A stretch of 64,000 bases of DNA from Brachionus koreanus (lineage: Eukaryota > Rotifera > Eurotatoria > Ploima > Brachionidae). The notes under the pieces were generated by a model. The model did no database searches. It had not been told where the DNA came from and was given only the letters and a program-made list of their open reading frames with translations. The translations under genes and the position numbers were made by a program. The stretch lies in contig PJRA01000274.1 of assembly GCA_016987375.1 (NCBI GenBank), forward strand, positions 1,173,916 through 1,237,915, given 5' to 3'. Of this stretch, positions 1-12,942 are shown one piece after another (position 1 is the first letter of the stretch; the number at the start of each line of letters is the position of its first letter).

Positions 1-2350
1 ACTTGTCTCATATAAATAGATTTTAAATCATATGATTAAATTTTGATCAAATTCATCAGTTTAAAAGTTAATTTCATTTTAAGACTAGATTAGCTAGATA
101 GCCTTTTATAAATTTGACTTGTATTAAAAAAAATATGTGGCTATTTAAAATAAGAAATTATTTTACGCAATCTATTGAAAGCGATATGAATGCTCGGAGC
201 TTTGTTGAATAAAATCCCTATGGGTTTCTTTTAATTCATTCAGAAAAGCAATATCCATCGGGTTTTTAAAGAGTGCAAAGGCCGATTTAATCAATAAAAA
301 GTTTTTGTTTATTTTCAATCTATAAATATATATATATATATTTTTTTTTAATTTAGAAAAGAAAATATTTATACAATTGTGTAAAATATGTCATATTCGG
401 CATTGATTACTTAATCCTCATGCTATTTAAGTCCAAGTAAACGCAGACAATTTTTAAATTTAGTCAAAATCTTAACCTGAAAATAAAATCAAGTTTTTCG
501 AAATTAATTTCACGAAAGTTTGGTCTTCTTATGGCCAAAATAGAAAACAAACGCGAAAGATAGGTTAGTATTGTGAGGGTTTTTGTACAAATGAGGCTTT
601 TATAACTTGTTTTCTGCCAATTTCATATAGTTAGAGAATATTTTCAAGCTGAATCTAATTAATCGCAAACACTTGCCAAATAATTCATGTTTTAAATAAA
701 AATTATTCAAAGAAGCAGTTAAAAATTTTAAGTAACAATAGTTCCTTGCCGACCCAATTAAAAAATTAAATTAGAGAAAATAAACAAATTGTGCTAGTAT
801 ATTTGTTTTTTATCACTATATTGTATTGAAACTTTATCAAAAAAGTGTAATTCACTTTGAGCAATTAAATTGAAAAGCTTACTGGTGGCTTTTTCTAAAA
901 CGATTTAAGCTAAATTTCATTCGCATTTCTAGACTTATTAAAATAATGTTTTCACAAAAACTCAAATATACTGATTCTCTAAAGAAAAAAACAGCAGGTT
1001 TCATTACAAAGAACAGTTTAGCTATTTATATTTTTTAAATTAGTTTCATGATAGCCATTTAAAAAAATTAATCTTTATTGATATTAGATTTTTTTTAAAA
1101 ATGCTTTTTAAATTTTTCAATAAAAAAAATTAAGCTATTAAAATGAATCAAAAATACTGGTAAGATATAAATTTTTTTTGCAATAGTTTAAAAATTTAAA
1201 ATCAATCTTAAATTTCATTTAGCTCAATTAGTTTTTTAGTAAGTTTTTATTAAAAAATTTAAGTAAATCTTCAATTGTAAATCATTGATAAAATATTTAT
1301 TTTAGCCAAAGCAGAAAAAAATTTAGAGACATTCATAATTATAGTCACTCTAATTTCAGAAACTAATTTCAGAAACACTAGTTAAATATTCTTGAAAACA
1401 TTCACAAGGTGAATATTAGATTTTCACGAAGCGATTCCATTAATCCGGCAAACAAATTTAGTTCAGGCAAATAAAATTTTCTATTGTTTCATTCATCAAA
1501 ACCAAATATTTGATCGATAATTGGTTTCCTTAATTCTCACGCAGACATTTAACAAAAAGCTGTTAAGGGAGATACATGATCTCTTGTATCTTAGGCATCG
1601 TGTTATTCGTGCTCATTTAACGAATAACTCAAAGTTTTAAACGAAAATCTAATAAAAACAATTCTTTTTTTTTCAATTAATTTAATTTATGTTGACTCGT
1701 AGACATTTCTAATAAACCTAATGAGCACTCAGTGTCGGATCTTTTATAGTTTGTGTAGTTTTTTATTTTTTAGACTTATTTCTTCTCATGCTAAAAGATT
1801 GCTTTAACTCGTTTTGATTTATCGATATTTTGAGACAATAAGAAAGCTTAGGAACAGTTCATTAATATCATATGCTTAACAGACTTGCGGTAAAGATGTG
1901 CAAATAAAAAACTAATCAGCTAGTCACAAAATTTGAATTTGATTTCCGGTTAAGTTGTTCGAGAGCTTTTTTTTTAAATATCCTCAAGCCATTAGCATAT
2001 TTAAATTTTTTCAACTTCAACTTTTCTTCAGACTTTGTTTAAGTATTCATTGGAAAATAAAAGGAATTTAGAATTGTTTTTTTAAGTTCGGTTTCTTTAG
2101 AATTTATGAAAAAAAAAACTTCAGGTGAAATCGATCTTTTAATGAAGTGATTTGAATAAATAATTAAATTTAACACTTCCTACTAAATATTTAATTAAAC
2201 AAACTTGATTAATAGGAAGTTTAGTTTTTTAAGTCTATGAGAATTTATTTGTTTTACAAGAGATTAGTTTCTTATCTAATATATTTGGTTGGCTTTATCA
2301 AAATAATCATATAAAAACTTTATTTAGATTTTAATTATGCTATCAGAATA
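1..2350. other. Intergenic AT-rich sequence upstream of cadherin
   Basis: I see no open frame with family resemblance and no RNA gene here. There is a short (TA)n run near 324-342. The 3' end should hold the promoter and 5' UTR of the plus-strand cadherin. An acceptor-like TTTATTTAG ends at about 2327, 24 bases before that start codon. Confidence 0.5.
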
Positions 2351-5300
2351 ATGATAATAAATAAAGCTAAATTCATACTTGTCATAGTTTTTTTACTGGC
2401 AAAAAATACAATTAGTGCTCAAAATCAGGCTCCACGATTCGATCCTCCACTTCAAACAAACTATTTCTTTGCCGAATACAATGCAACAAAGCCTGGTGAT
2501 TTGCTTTTCTGGTTGAATGCTACTGATCCCGATGACACAGACCTACAATTTGGAATCGATGGAAGTTATTCTAAAAAACTTTTGTCTATTAAGAAAATTG
2601 ATGGCAAAAGTGCTATAGTAATTGCAAAGGAAAAGTTTGATCGAGAGGTAAATAAAAAAAAATTCAAAAAATTTTTAATTTAATCAAATATTGTTTCAGG
2701 CTAAAGAAAAATATGAAAATATAGTTTTTTTTGTAAAAGATAAACCTGGAAATAAAGTTTATCAATCGGTTAGATTTATCATTTTAGACATTGATGATAA
2801 TCCACCCATATTTAAAAACACTCCTTACAAAGTAGATGTCAATGAAAATCAATCAATTAATACGATTTTATTCGATAAAATCGAAGCTTTCGACACCGAC
2901 GGTCCAATGTATAACAAATTTTATTTTACCATTGAAGATAATGAACATTTTGGTTTGGATAAAACAACTTTTGTTCGAAGTGGAATTTATTCAACAAATT
3001 TAATTTTGAAAAAAAGTCTTGATTATGAAAAAAAAAATAGTTTTATTCTTAGAATTTATGCAATTGGCGAAAATTCAGGCTTTAGAACTAGTATTGAATG
3101 CTTGGTAAATGTTATAGATATTCCAAATAGAAAGCCTTTTTTTTCTCAGTCTCCTTATTATGTGCGCATAGAAGAGGAAATGAATGTCGGAGATTTTGTG
3201 CTCAAGGTCTTCGCTCGTGACGGCGACTCAGGAATTAATAATCCGTGTAAATATCAAATTATTGGTAATTTTTTTCAATTGACTTGAATGCATTTTAATC
3301 TATAAAAATTTAATTAGAATCAGAATTCAGTAAGTTTTTCCGAATAAATATTGAGACAGGACTGGTCTCTATAAACAATAGAATTGACTTGGAGACGAGT
3401 GATCTTGCTAAATCAGGTGGATTAATTGAGATCGAAGTTAAAGCAATTGAAATTGGAGATGAAGATTCTTTTGAAATTGCAAAAGTCACAGTCTCTTTAC
3501 TCGATATAAACGACAATGCACCTATTTTTAACAAAAAAGCATACAATTTGAAAATATCACCAAAAAGTATTGAAGGAACACCGCTAGTTTTGAATGAAAA
3601 TGATATTGAAACTATTCATGTTCATGACCCGGATAAGGTAAGAATTCAATACTAAAAAAATATTTAAATTTTTTATCAGCTTATTAAACTCAAAATAAAG
3701 AAATTATTTTATAAGTAAATTAATTTAATCTTGTAAAAGGGAATTAATGGAAGTTTTTCACTTTATTTGGTCCAAAACAGTGACAATTTAGAGATCGAAT
3801 TTACAGAGAGTGAAGACTTTGAGGTAGCGCCAAAAATAGCCTTGAACGATGCCAATTTAATCATAAAGCTAAAGAATTCATCAAATTTATTTAAAAAAAT
3901 CGGAAAAAATGAAAGCTTTCAAGTAAAAAATAAAAATTTTATTTTTAAATAAAGATTTTAATTTTTTGAAATATAGCTAATTGCTAGAGATAATGGAGTT
4001 GATGGTAAAATATCAAAAGCAGACGTTTATATACAAATCGAAAATATAAATGAGCATGCGCCTCAATTTGATCATAGTCTTTTCACATTTTATGTTGATG
4101 AAAATTCACCATTTAACACCACAGTTGGCTTTATTCAAGCATTTGACCAAGACACATTTGACAATTATGGAACAGTTTTTTATGAACTTTTAAATGGACA
4201 AGATCGATTCGATATAGAAAAAGAATCAGGACGTGTGTACACAACAAGCAAAAATCCAGTTGTTGAATTAGATAGAGAAGCTATAGACACATTTTATATG
4301 AATGTCGAAGCAATTGATGGTGGAGGCTTGAGAACAAGCACACAGCTGATTATAAAACTTAACGATGTCAATGATAATTCACCTGAATTTGTTTTCAATT
4401 TAAAAAACCAAAAAAATGAGACAAATTTTATTGTTGGTTGGATCGAGGAAAATTCAACAAAATGGCTAGAACCGGTTAAAGTTCAAGCGTTTGATAGAGA
4501 CATTGGAAAAAATGGATACCTACTTTATGAAATTGTCGAAGGAGATTGTTTTAAAGAATATTTCGTAATTAATAATAAATCAAAAACTATTGATGTTGTA
4601 AGCAATTTTAGTCTTGATTTCGAACAAATATATTATTTCAAACAAAAAAATAAACAATTAAAATCATTTGATAATGATGGATCAAATTTTGTTCTAAATT
4701 CAGGCGAAGTGGATATTAATTTGATAGTTGAGGCCAGGGATCAAGGCAATCCTTCTTTATCAGCAAAAATTTTGGTCAAAATAATAGTAAAAGTAAAAAT
4801 TATTTGTAGAAATTACTATTTTTTTTTTATTTAAAAAAATTTTTTAGGACATAAATGATAACAAGCCAAAATTCGAGCAATTTTCTTATACAGTGCAAAT
4901 ACTTGAAACAGCTAAAGAAGGTGAAGTTGTTCAAGTTAATGCTTTAGATCTTGATGCACCAAATACTGCCCTTTCAAAGATTATTTATTCAATTGAGAGC
5001 GGAAATAAGGAGAAATTTTCAATTGATTCCACAAGTGGAATTATAAGCATAAATGAAAATGCAATTTTGGACCGAGACAAATTTGGTTCAGTTTATAAAT
5101 TAAAAATTTTAGCACAAGATTTTGACTCAATTAATTCAAAAATAAAAGAAAAGCATTCAGATGAAAATTATTGTTTTGTTATAATTGAAATTATTGATGT
5201 AAATAATAAAAAACCCAAATTTATAGACAATTTGGAGAGTATTGACATTGAAGAAAATGTTCCTCAAGGCGTTCACTTGTATCAAGTTAAAGCAATTGAT

Positions 5301-8300
5301 CTTGATTCGGATTCTAATTTGAGATTTTTTCTAATTGACGAGGATCAAGACAGTGGCATGAAAATGATGGGCTTTGATGAAAATGGATTAGCAGTAGATT
5401 TTAAAATTTTTCAAGTAAGAAAAAAAAAATTTTTTTTAAAAATTTTAAAAAATTAAATTCATAAATAAAAATTTAAAATTATAAAAGAATTGGTTTGATA
5501 TTGATCCAATAAATGGTAGTGTATTTGTAACAGGAAACATAGACCGAGAACAAGCTGAACTGATACAATTGGTTATTGGTGTTGAAGATTTAAATGCTGC
5601 TAAGGATTTTAACCCCCAAATAACTCTAAGTAAAATATTATTTATTATTAAGAAAATGAATTATTCTAAAAAATTTAAATTAAAAGCAAAACTTCTGGTT
5701 AATATTATTGATGTTAATGATAATTATCCACTATTTCCCGATTTGAGACAAATAAACTCAGAACTTACTGATACTGAAGATCCAGTTTTTGAATTTTATG
5801 AATCAATTGAAGAAAATTCAAAAATAAACTCAAAAATAGCTCAATTAAAAGTATCAGATTTGGATAAAGATAATAATATAACATTCAAAATAGTAAGTGC
5901 AATTGATCCAAATAGAGCAATAATAATTAACAAATATACGGGCGAAATCTTTGTTAATAATTTGATTGATTACGAAAAAACCAAATGGATAAATTTGAGC
6001 ATTCTTGTAAACGACAATGGGAAGTCAGCTCCAAAGCATTCAATAGTAAATTTTTATTGTCAAGTTATCGATCTCAATGATAACCCACCAAAATTTGCTC
6101 CTTTGGAAAAATCGGAGATTAGAATAGAGGAAAACAATGATGAAAATTTTTACATAGTTCAATTAAAGGCTATTGATCTTGATTCCGACGTCTATGGACC
6201 TATAAAATATAAGATTTTAAATTTTCAAGAAAAGTTCTATGTTGAATCTCTAAATGGAAAGTTATATGCCAAAAAGTCACTGGATCGAGAAGAACAAAGT
6301 TTTTACAATTTAGTTGTAGAGGCTAGAGACAATTCTAATGGACCTTTATCTAAACAATTAACTGATACTATTCATGTTAAAATTGTTGTCTTGGACAAAA
6401 ATGACAATAAGCCAAGATGTGAACAAGAGGTGTATTCTGTGGAAATAGGACAAAATGTAGAAGAAAACACCATCATTCATCAAGTAAAAGGATTTGACGA
6501 TGATTATGGTTTGAACTCGAATCTAAGCTATTCATTAATTAGTGAAAATCCTGCTGATTTAAATAGTAAATTTGGTTCAAAGAAATCAATAAATATTATT
6601 TATTTTAAAAATCTTTTAGATGATTTATTTGAAATTAAAAAATTTAATGGAAAAATTCTAAACAAAAAAAAACTTATTGGGTACTCAGGAAGACTGAATT
6701 ATAAGATTGTGATAAATGATCGATATGGCGCTGATGATTCACTTTCTGGAAGTTGTTCAATACAAATTTTTGTCAAAGACGTCAATATTCACTATCCAGA
6801 ATTCATTTTTCCAAATAAAAACAATTCAGTGTTTCGATTAAAAGCTGTAAGTATTTTAAAAAATTAATTTAAGTTCTTTACTATTTTTGGTCACTTTTAT
6901 CTCAGAAAAGAAATTTTATATTTTTTTTTATCTGTAAATAAATTTTTATAATTCAAGTCGACAATTCCTGAGTCCAAAATTCTAACAATCGAAGCAGGAG
7001 ACAAAGATACTGGAATAAATGGGGAAATATTTTATTATATTGACCAAAGCAATAAAAAAAATTTGGATTGGAAACATTTTAGAATTGATCCAAAGAATGG
7101 AATTTTGTCTTTGAAAATGCCGCTTAACTTTAAAGATCAATACATTTACTCAGTAAGATTTTATGCTTAATCTTTTAGTGCACAGTTTAACATGTGACAT
7201 TAAGGTTGATATAATTGTTTCGGATAATGGCCAGCCAAACGCACTTAAATCTCGCCTAACATTGACATTTATTTTGGTTGATGATTCAGACAATAGTGCA
7301 AGATTTGATTTCAACCAAATATGCAAACTTGCTGAATTTTCATGCGATAAATCTCAACGAAATATTGAAACCAAAATAGAAGAGGAGACAGAGCCAGATG
7401 ACGCATCGATTTTACTAAATTACGCTTTCTTAGCTGATGTAACCAAAACATCCAGTGATGCTTGTTATTTTATTCTAGGTCCCGATAAGGATTTGTTTGA
7501 AATTAGCATTAGTGGCACCTTAAAGCCTAGAATAAAATTGGATAGAGAGACAAGAGATGTCTACAATTTATTCATTAAATCAACTGAACACTGTGATTGT
7601 CTAAATAAATCTGATGATTTCAAGTGCAAATTTTGGCAAAAAATTGATGTTTCAGAAGATCAAAGCCTTTTTTCGCTTAGGATAAAAGTCGATGATTTGA
7701 ACGATAATAGGCCAATTTTTGAAGAAAACTTTTACCAAATTGGCATCACTTATGACAATGATTTTGGAGACACCATTCTAGAATCAAATGTAAATTGACA
7801 AAATTAAAAATATATTTTTATTTTCTAACTAATTATTTTTTCTTTAGGCCATCGATAAAGATTTAAACGAAAATTTAATATTTTCAATTGATAATACAAC
7901 TGCAATTACTAATTCAAATGAAAATCAATTTCCATTTTTGATTGAATTTTCGGATACCAGATCAAATAAAAATTTCCAGGAGGCTAAATTTTTAGTTAAA
8001 TTAGCCAACAATTTTGCTCCAAATCCCCTTAATTTCGAGAAAAACATTTACTATCAATTTAATTTGAGTGTATTTGACCGTAACGGGCAAAATTCAAGCG
8101 CAGAAATTCAAATAATTTTGATAAACAAACAACAACGAGTAAAATTAGTTTTTTCGCGTTCAATCGACCAAATAAAAGCAGTCCAACATGAATTCAGAGA
8201 GTACATATCCAACTTGACTGGCTTGCGAGCTTTCATAGACAATATTAAAGTGCATCGCAAAGAAAACACTTCTGTTCAAATGAGCGAAATTTTAATGCAT

Positions 8301-9482
8301 TTTGTCGAGCCGCGATCTCGGATGCTCCGTCTAGATCCAACTTTTAAAACAATCAATCCTGAATACATAGTGGTTGACTCAGACACTATTTTGAAAATTC
8401 TAGATAGATCAAGAGACATAAATCTACTAAAGAAATATAAATTAATTTTGGCTGAAAAATACGATAGTCAAGGCCAGTCTGTATTCTATAGATATAGTTC
8501 GAAATCAGAGCAAAGTTTTGGTACATTTTTCTTGTTAACAAAAGCATCCAATCAATCAGTGTATACTAAATTGATAGTTTTGATATCATTTATGATACTG
8601 GTGCTTTGTTCAGTGATTTTTTCCATCATGTGCTTTTGTACTCGTCTAAAATACAAGCGTAAATTGAAAGCTGAACGAGCAATGACCAAAGCATTCGGTT
8701 TTGAGCAGAGATCAATAGCTTATTCAGACCCGGTTGGTGGCTATTTGAATCATGCATTTGATTCCAACAGTCTATTACCAATACCTGGAACTAATTTATA
8801 TGCGTATGAAGGCTCAAACCCAGTCTGGCTGAACAAATATGACAAAATTGGTTGCTCGAACAACCCATCAACTGTTGCATATTCCTCATCATCAACTACT
8901 TCAGAAGCATCAAGGGTCACTAGTTTCGGAAATTCCCAATACGGATCCAAAAATATAAACTATGATGAAAATACCAAGAATCAAGATATTTCCTCATTCT
9001 ATTTAAAACAGATTGATTCGCAAAGCTCTGATTTTTCACCCGTTTCAACATCGAACAATTCGGACAAAAATACCGCCAAAAATGAGACGCTTTCAAGTGA
9101 TGTTTTTTCAAATATGTCGCCAAATTATGATCCAATAAAAGATACACACAATGTGAGCTCATTCAAAGTGGAAAATAATTTGTTAACTTTTGCCGGTGGT
9201 CAAAAAGCTGAATCAAGTCCAAAACAAGAGGTTTTTAGTTTTAAAGAACAAATAAGATTGTTGAGCAGTCAGCGTATTAAATTTGCTAATTGTGAAGAAA
9301 TAAAATCAACTGATAAAATTGAAAAAAATCTTTATACGAGCAATGCTGGTAATTTTACAAAAATTTTCGATAATTCACTATCGAATGATGAAAAAGATGC
9401 TAAAATTGATCAGTCAATTAACGCATCGAATCAATCTAAAGATTTGTCTGATATGTTTGCTGTTGAATCAACTGTAATTTAA
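2351..9482 (+). CDS. Large cadherin, CDH23/PCDH15/Cad87A-like
   Basis: This is a single-pass calcium-dependent adhesion protein of about 2173 aa. I read ten exons: 2351-2647, 2700-3264, 3318-3637, 3740-3922, 3977-4792, 4848-5414, 5488-6846, 6958-7152, 7205-7789 and 7848-9482. All junctions are GT-AG and keep phase. Residues 1-23 look like a signal peptide. Some 13 extracellular cadherin repeats follow, with linkers such as LDIDDNPP, LLDINDNAP, LNDVNDNSP and VIDLNDNPP plus DRE and DxD calcium motifs. A stretch of about 140 residues (roughly 1727-1868) without calcium motifs precedes the membrane helix (about 1871-1893). It resembles the membrane-adjacent domain known from CDH23 and PCDH15. The 280-residue cytoplasmic tail is Ser/Asn-rich and contains GTNLYAYEGSNPVWL, a motif I associate with Cad87A/CDH23-type tails, though from memory only. 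The polyadenylation signal is AATAAA at 9505. Cadherin identity is certain; the subfamily is tentative. Confidence 0.88.
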
Positions 9483-11047
9483 TTTGAGAATTTTAGTCTA
9501 GAAAAATAAATGTTTCATTAATTTTTTTTCTAATCAATTTGTTATTTTAAATTAAAATTATTTTATTGTAAATTTAAATGAAATTTTTTTTTTTCAAATT
9601 ATTTTTTTTTTAAATAAAAATAAAACAAAATTTGTTAAAATCAGTTGAAACTATTTGAAAGACTATGAATAGAAGAGCTTCTCAATAGAGAAAATCGCTT
9701 GGTTTGTGATTCCAAGCTAGTCTAATTAGTTGCTAAATTCGCAGCCATTTTATATTGCTCGGATTAGTGACGCTGTTTATGAAAATATTCAACTAAATCT
9801 TAGAGAAAGGTGCAAATCATAATTCAACGCTGACGCTTTTCAGTTCGGATTAGAAAAGAGGAAGATGGCTTTTCTATAAAAAAAAATCAAAAATATTTTT
9901 TACTTAACACTAGAAAGCCCGGCTGATTTCACATAAAAATTTCAAAAAAAGTTATTAAGATGAATTAAAAATTTTCATTGAGAATTTATTCATTTTCTAA
10001 AAAATTACAATCAATATTTTTAGCTAATAAAAGCCATTTTTTAAAATTTTACTTATATGTGATAAAATTCAGATTTCAATTTTTCAAAAATGGGTCTAAA
10101 AAACCCCTCGGGCGTTCTAGTGTTACAAGGGTTATTAAACTATTGCGGTAATTTAAATAAAACATATTGTTCAAATTTTTTTCAAGTTTTTAAGAAATTA
10201 ACCAATTTCTAGGCTATGGTTTAAAAGATAGATAATTCTCTATTTATATTAGATTATTATTTTTTTCAACTTTAATTTTATGATTTTATTGAGCTTAAAT
10301 TTTAATTTGAAGTAGGTTTGGTTAGACTATTAGAATAAAAAAATTATTCATCAAAATCGACTGTAAAGCACAAATTTAATGCTAATCGAAAAATGAACCC
10401 TCTTTTTGTGTCAAATATCTTTTTGGAAAAAATTTAACACAAAAAAAATCTTTTCAAAATTTAAAATGATATATATTTTTAATTGCAAATCCTAGACAAT
10501 TAAACAAAAAGAATTGATAAATTGCTATTTATGAATTTGTTAAATTTAGATCAAAATTAGTCCTAACATTTAATTTTTTTAAAATATTTAGAGAAAATAG
10601 ACAATTTTTATTAATTAAAAATTTATATCGGATTATTTCCAGCAATAACAGCAACTCTCTATTCAATCATTCAGATAATTTTCGATGTTTATTGATCCAT
10701 GATTATTTTTTACTTTTGTTATTCACTTAAATATTTAGAGCTTTTCATATTTTTTAACAAATTTTTGAAAGAAAAATTTAAGCTTTAAGTTCACTTTAGC
10801 CTTGAAATAATTTACTCATTATTTTTGTGTTTAGACTTTAGAACATGTTCTAGAACTGACGTAATAATAAATAAAAAAAAATTGAAGTTATATTAATTAG
10901 TATCATTGGATAAATACCTTAGACTTTGATACATGAAAACGTGTTGTGTTACGATACAACCACGCTTATAACAAAATTATGACTTTTCAATAAATTATGC
11001 AGATTTGACTCAATCTAAATTATTTTAAAAATATTTTTCACTCAATA
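9483..11047. other. Intergenic region containing a MITE
   Basis: This region lies between the cadherin and the first hydrolase gene. It holds the AATAAA at 9505-9510 and one short inverted-repeat element (9908-10122, listed separately). I see no other gene-like frame. Confidence 0.5.
9908..10122. mobile_element. piggyBac-like MITE, copy 1
   Basis: This non-coding element of 215 bp has terminal inverted repeats. The left end reads CACTAGAAAGCCCG and the right end is its complement with one mismatch (CGGGCGTTCTAGTG). The left flank is TTAA (9904-9907) and the right flank is TTAC (10123-10126), which fits a decayed TTAA target duplication. Ends of the CMCTAGAA type with TTAA duplications are typical of the piggyBac superfamily. 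Two relatives lie at 15758 and 41689. Confidence 0.75.
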
Positions 11048-11266
11048 ATGAATTTACTAGCTAGAAAATTTCCATCTAGTAGATTACTACTGAATTTCAA
11101 AGTAAAATATAAGACAAGTACAGTCTTGTGTGTCAAAATCAAATCAACTACTCAATATAGGGAATTTTATTCATCGAATCTTACAAAAAAATATTTTATT
11201 AATCCGTCTAAATCATATTGTTTTGAATCAATACAATCAAGATCAAAATACACTAATCAAGTAGAG
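11048..11266 (+). CDS. Possible N-terminal extension exon of hydrolase A
   Basis: This open stretch of 73 codons starts with ATG and ends in frame at a GTATTT donor (11267). It can join phase 0 to the acceptor AAAAG just before 11328. The encoded peptide is rich in Arg, Lys and Ser with few acidic residues near its start (MNLLARKFPSSRLLL), so it could be a mitochondrial presequence. The downstream ATG at 11328 alone gives a protein of the same length as the neighbouring paralogue. The exon may therefore be an alternative 5' exon or simply not used. Confidence 0.4.
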
Positions 11267-11327
11267 GTATTTCAAATTAAAATTAACAAAAAATTAATCA
11301 AATGAAAAAAAATTAATTAAACAAAAG

Positions 11328-12498
11328 ATGAAAGCTCAGGAAATTTCGGTACCTGTTCCGTGGGGAAATGTCAAATGTCAAGTATTCGGTGATCCAACTA
11401 ACAAAAGCGCAAAACCTATCATTTCAATTCATGGATTTTTAGACAATTCAAACAGTTTCAAACCACTTGCACCATATATATGTCAAAATGATAATTTCTA
11501 CATAATCGCTTTAGATTTGCCAGGTCATGGATTTAGCTCTAAATTGCCAAATGGTATACCCTATACACCAAAGTTATTTTTATCATCAGTTAGACGCGTC
11601 ATAAGACATTTTGGTATTAATGAATTCTATTTTTTATGTCATAGTTATGGTATTCATTTGAGTGTTTTGGTGAGAAAACATTTTTAGTATTCTAAAATTT
11701 AAATTAATTTTTATCTTTACTTTTAAGTATAGTATTGTTTTTAAAAACGAAGTAAAGGCATTAATTTCTCTTGATTGGATTTTTTCTCTTCCAGGCTACA
11801 AAATAGGCTTGTTAAAACAAAACAAATTTTAGATAAAAGATTTATTTTAAAATTGTAGAAAGCTATAGTGATTTATGGAAATCAGGAATCGATGGTCTCA
11901 TTGATATTGAGGATAGAGAAACAAACAATAATGATTCTGCACCAGCAAAGACCCTAACAAAAGATTTGGCTGTTTCTATGTAATTTTATCTAATTTTGAA
12001 TTTGAATGTTAATTTATTTTCAAAACCAAGTTTAATGAAATATAACAACCATTTAGATCTTGAATCGGCCAAAATACTTATCGATAGAGCCTTAATTGTT
12101 AAAGATGATGGTCGATTAGAATTTTCAAGAGATATTAGAGTCAAACAAACAGTATTTTCTAAATTTTAAATTTTTTATTTGATATTAAAATTTTAATTAA
12201 ATTTAAGGTTTTAATGCATGATCATTATCTTGATATGGCGTATTTACTACCGGAAATGGTTAAGGGTATTTATGTACCATGGTTAATGATTCATGCTGAT
12301 CCTCCTGCCTATGGAGATCGTCCTGCTAAAATTACCATGGATTTTTTGAAAAAAATCGAAGCAAATTCCAAAACTAGTATTCAATATGAAACATTTAAAG
12401 GAACTCATCATTTTCACATGATTCAGCCTAAAGAAACTGCTGAAATAATACTCAAATTTATTGATAAAATTAAAATTAAAAAAACTTCAAAATTATAG
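11328..12498 (+). CDS. SERHL-like alpha/beta hydrolase A, peroxisomal tail
   Basis: This is a serine hydrolase-like protein of the alpha/beta-hydrolase fold. Predicted exons are 11328-11669, 11728-11810, 11869-11979, 12031-12151 and 12208-12498, giving 315 aa, exactly the length of the tandem paralogue at 12943. The oxyanion segment HGFLDNSNSF lies near residue 38, the nucleophile elbow is CHSYG, and the catalytic His is in GTHHFHM. The last three residues are SKL, a canonical type 1 peroxisomal targeting signal, which agrees with the peroxisomal location known for vertebrate SERHL proteins. The substrate is unknown. An upstream in-frame exon (11048-11266) could add a basic N-terminus. The polyadenylation signal is AATAAA at 12528. 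The third and fourth exon borders are the least certain. Confidence 0.8.
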
Positions 12499-12942
12499 TT
12501 ATATATTTTTATTTTTTATTAAGGAAAAATAAAGCTTAATTTAAAATTTTGATGTTTTAATATAATGTTTTTATTCTGGAAAAATAAAATTGATTGTTTT
12601 ATAGAAAGATAAGAAGAAAATTTAATTGATTATTCATTTTCACATAAAACTGAAAAGAAAACAGCGTTTAATCTTAATTTTAGCTAGAAATTTATAATTA
12701 ATTAAGATTGTTCAATACTTGTTTTTAATGACTGCAAAATCGTACCATTCTTTTTAAATTTTAATTTCAAATTGGACTTTGATCTATTCTTACTAATATA
12801 TAATCATATTTTTTTGTTTTATTTTCAGTTCAAGAAAATTAGTCTCATAATTTATCATTAGAAAAATCTATACAAAATAATTTGAAAAATAATTAGATAT
12901 AATTTAGATTTAAATTGCAATATTTCACATTCAGAGCTTAGA

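Noticed and set aside
10930..10975. Possible hairpin around CGTGTTGTG...CAACCACG
   Set aside because: The stem is imperfect and short, with no repeat copies seen in the window.
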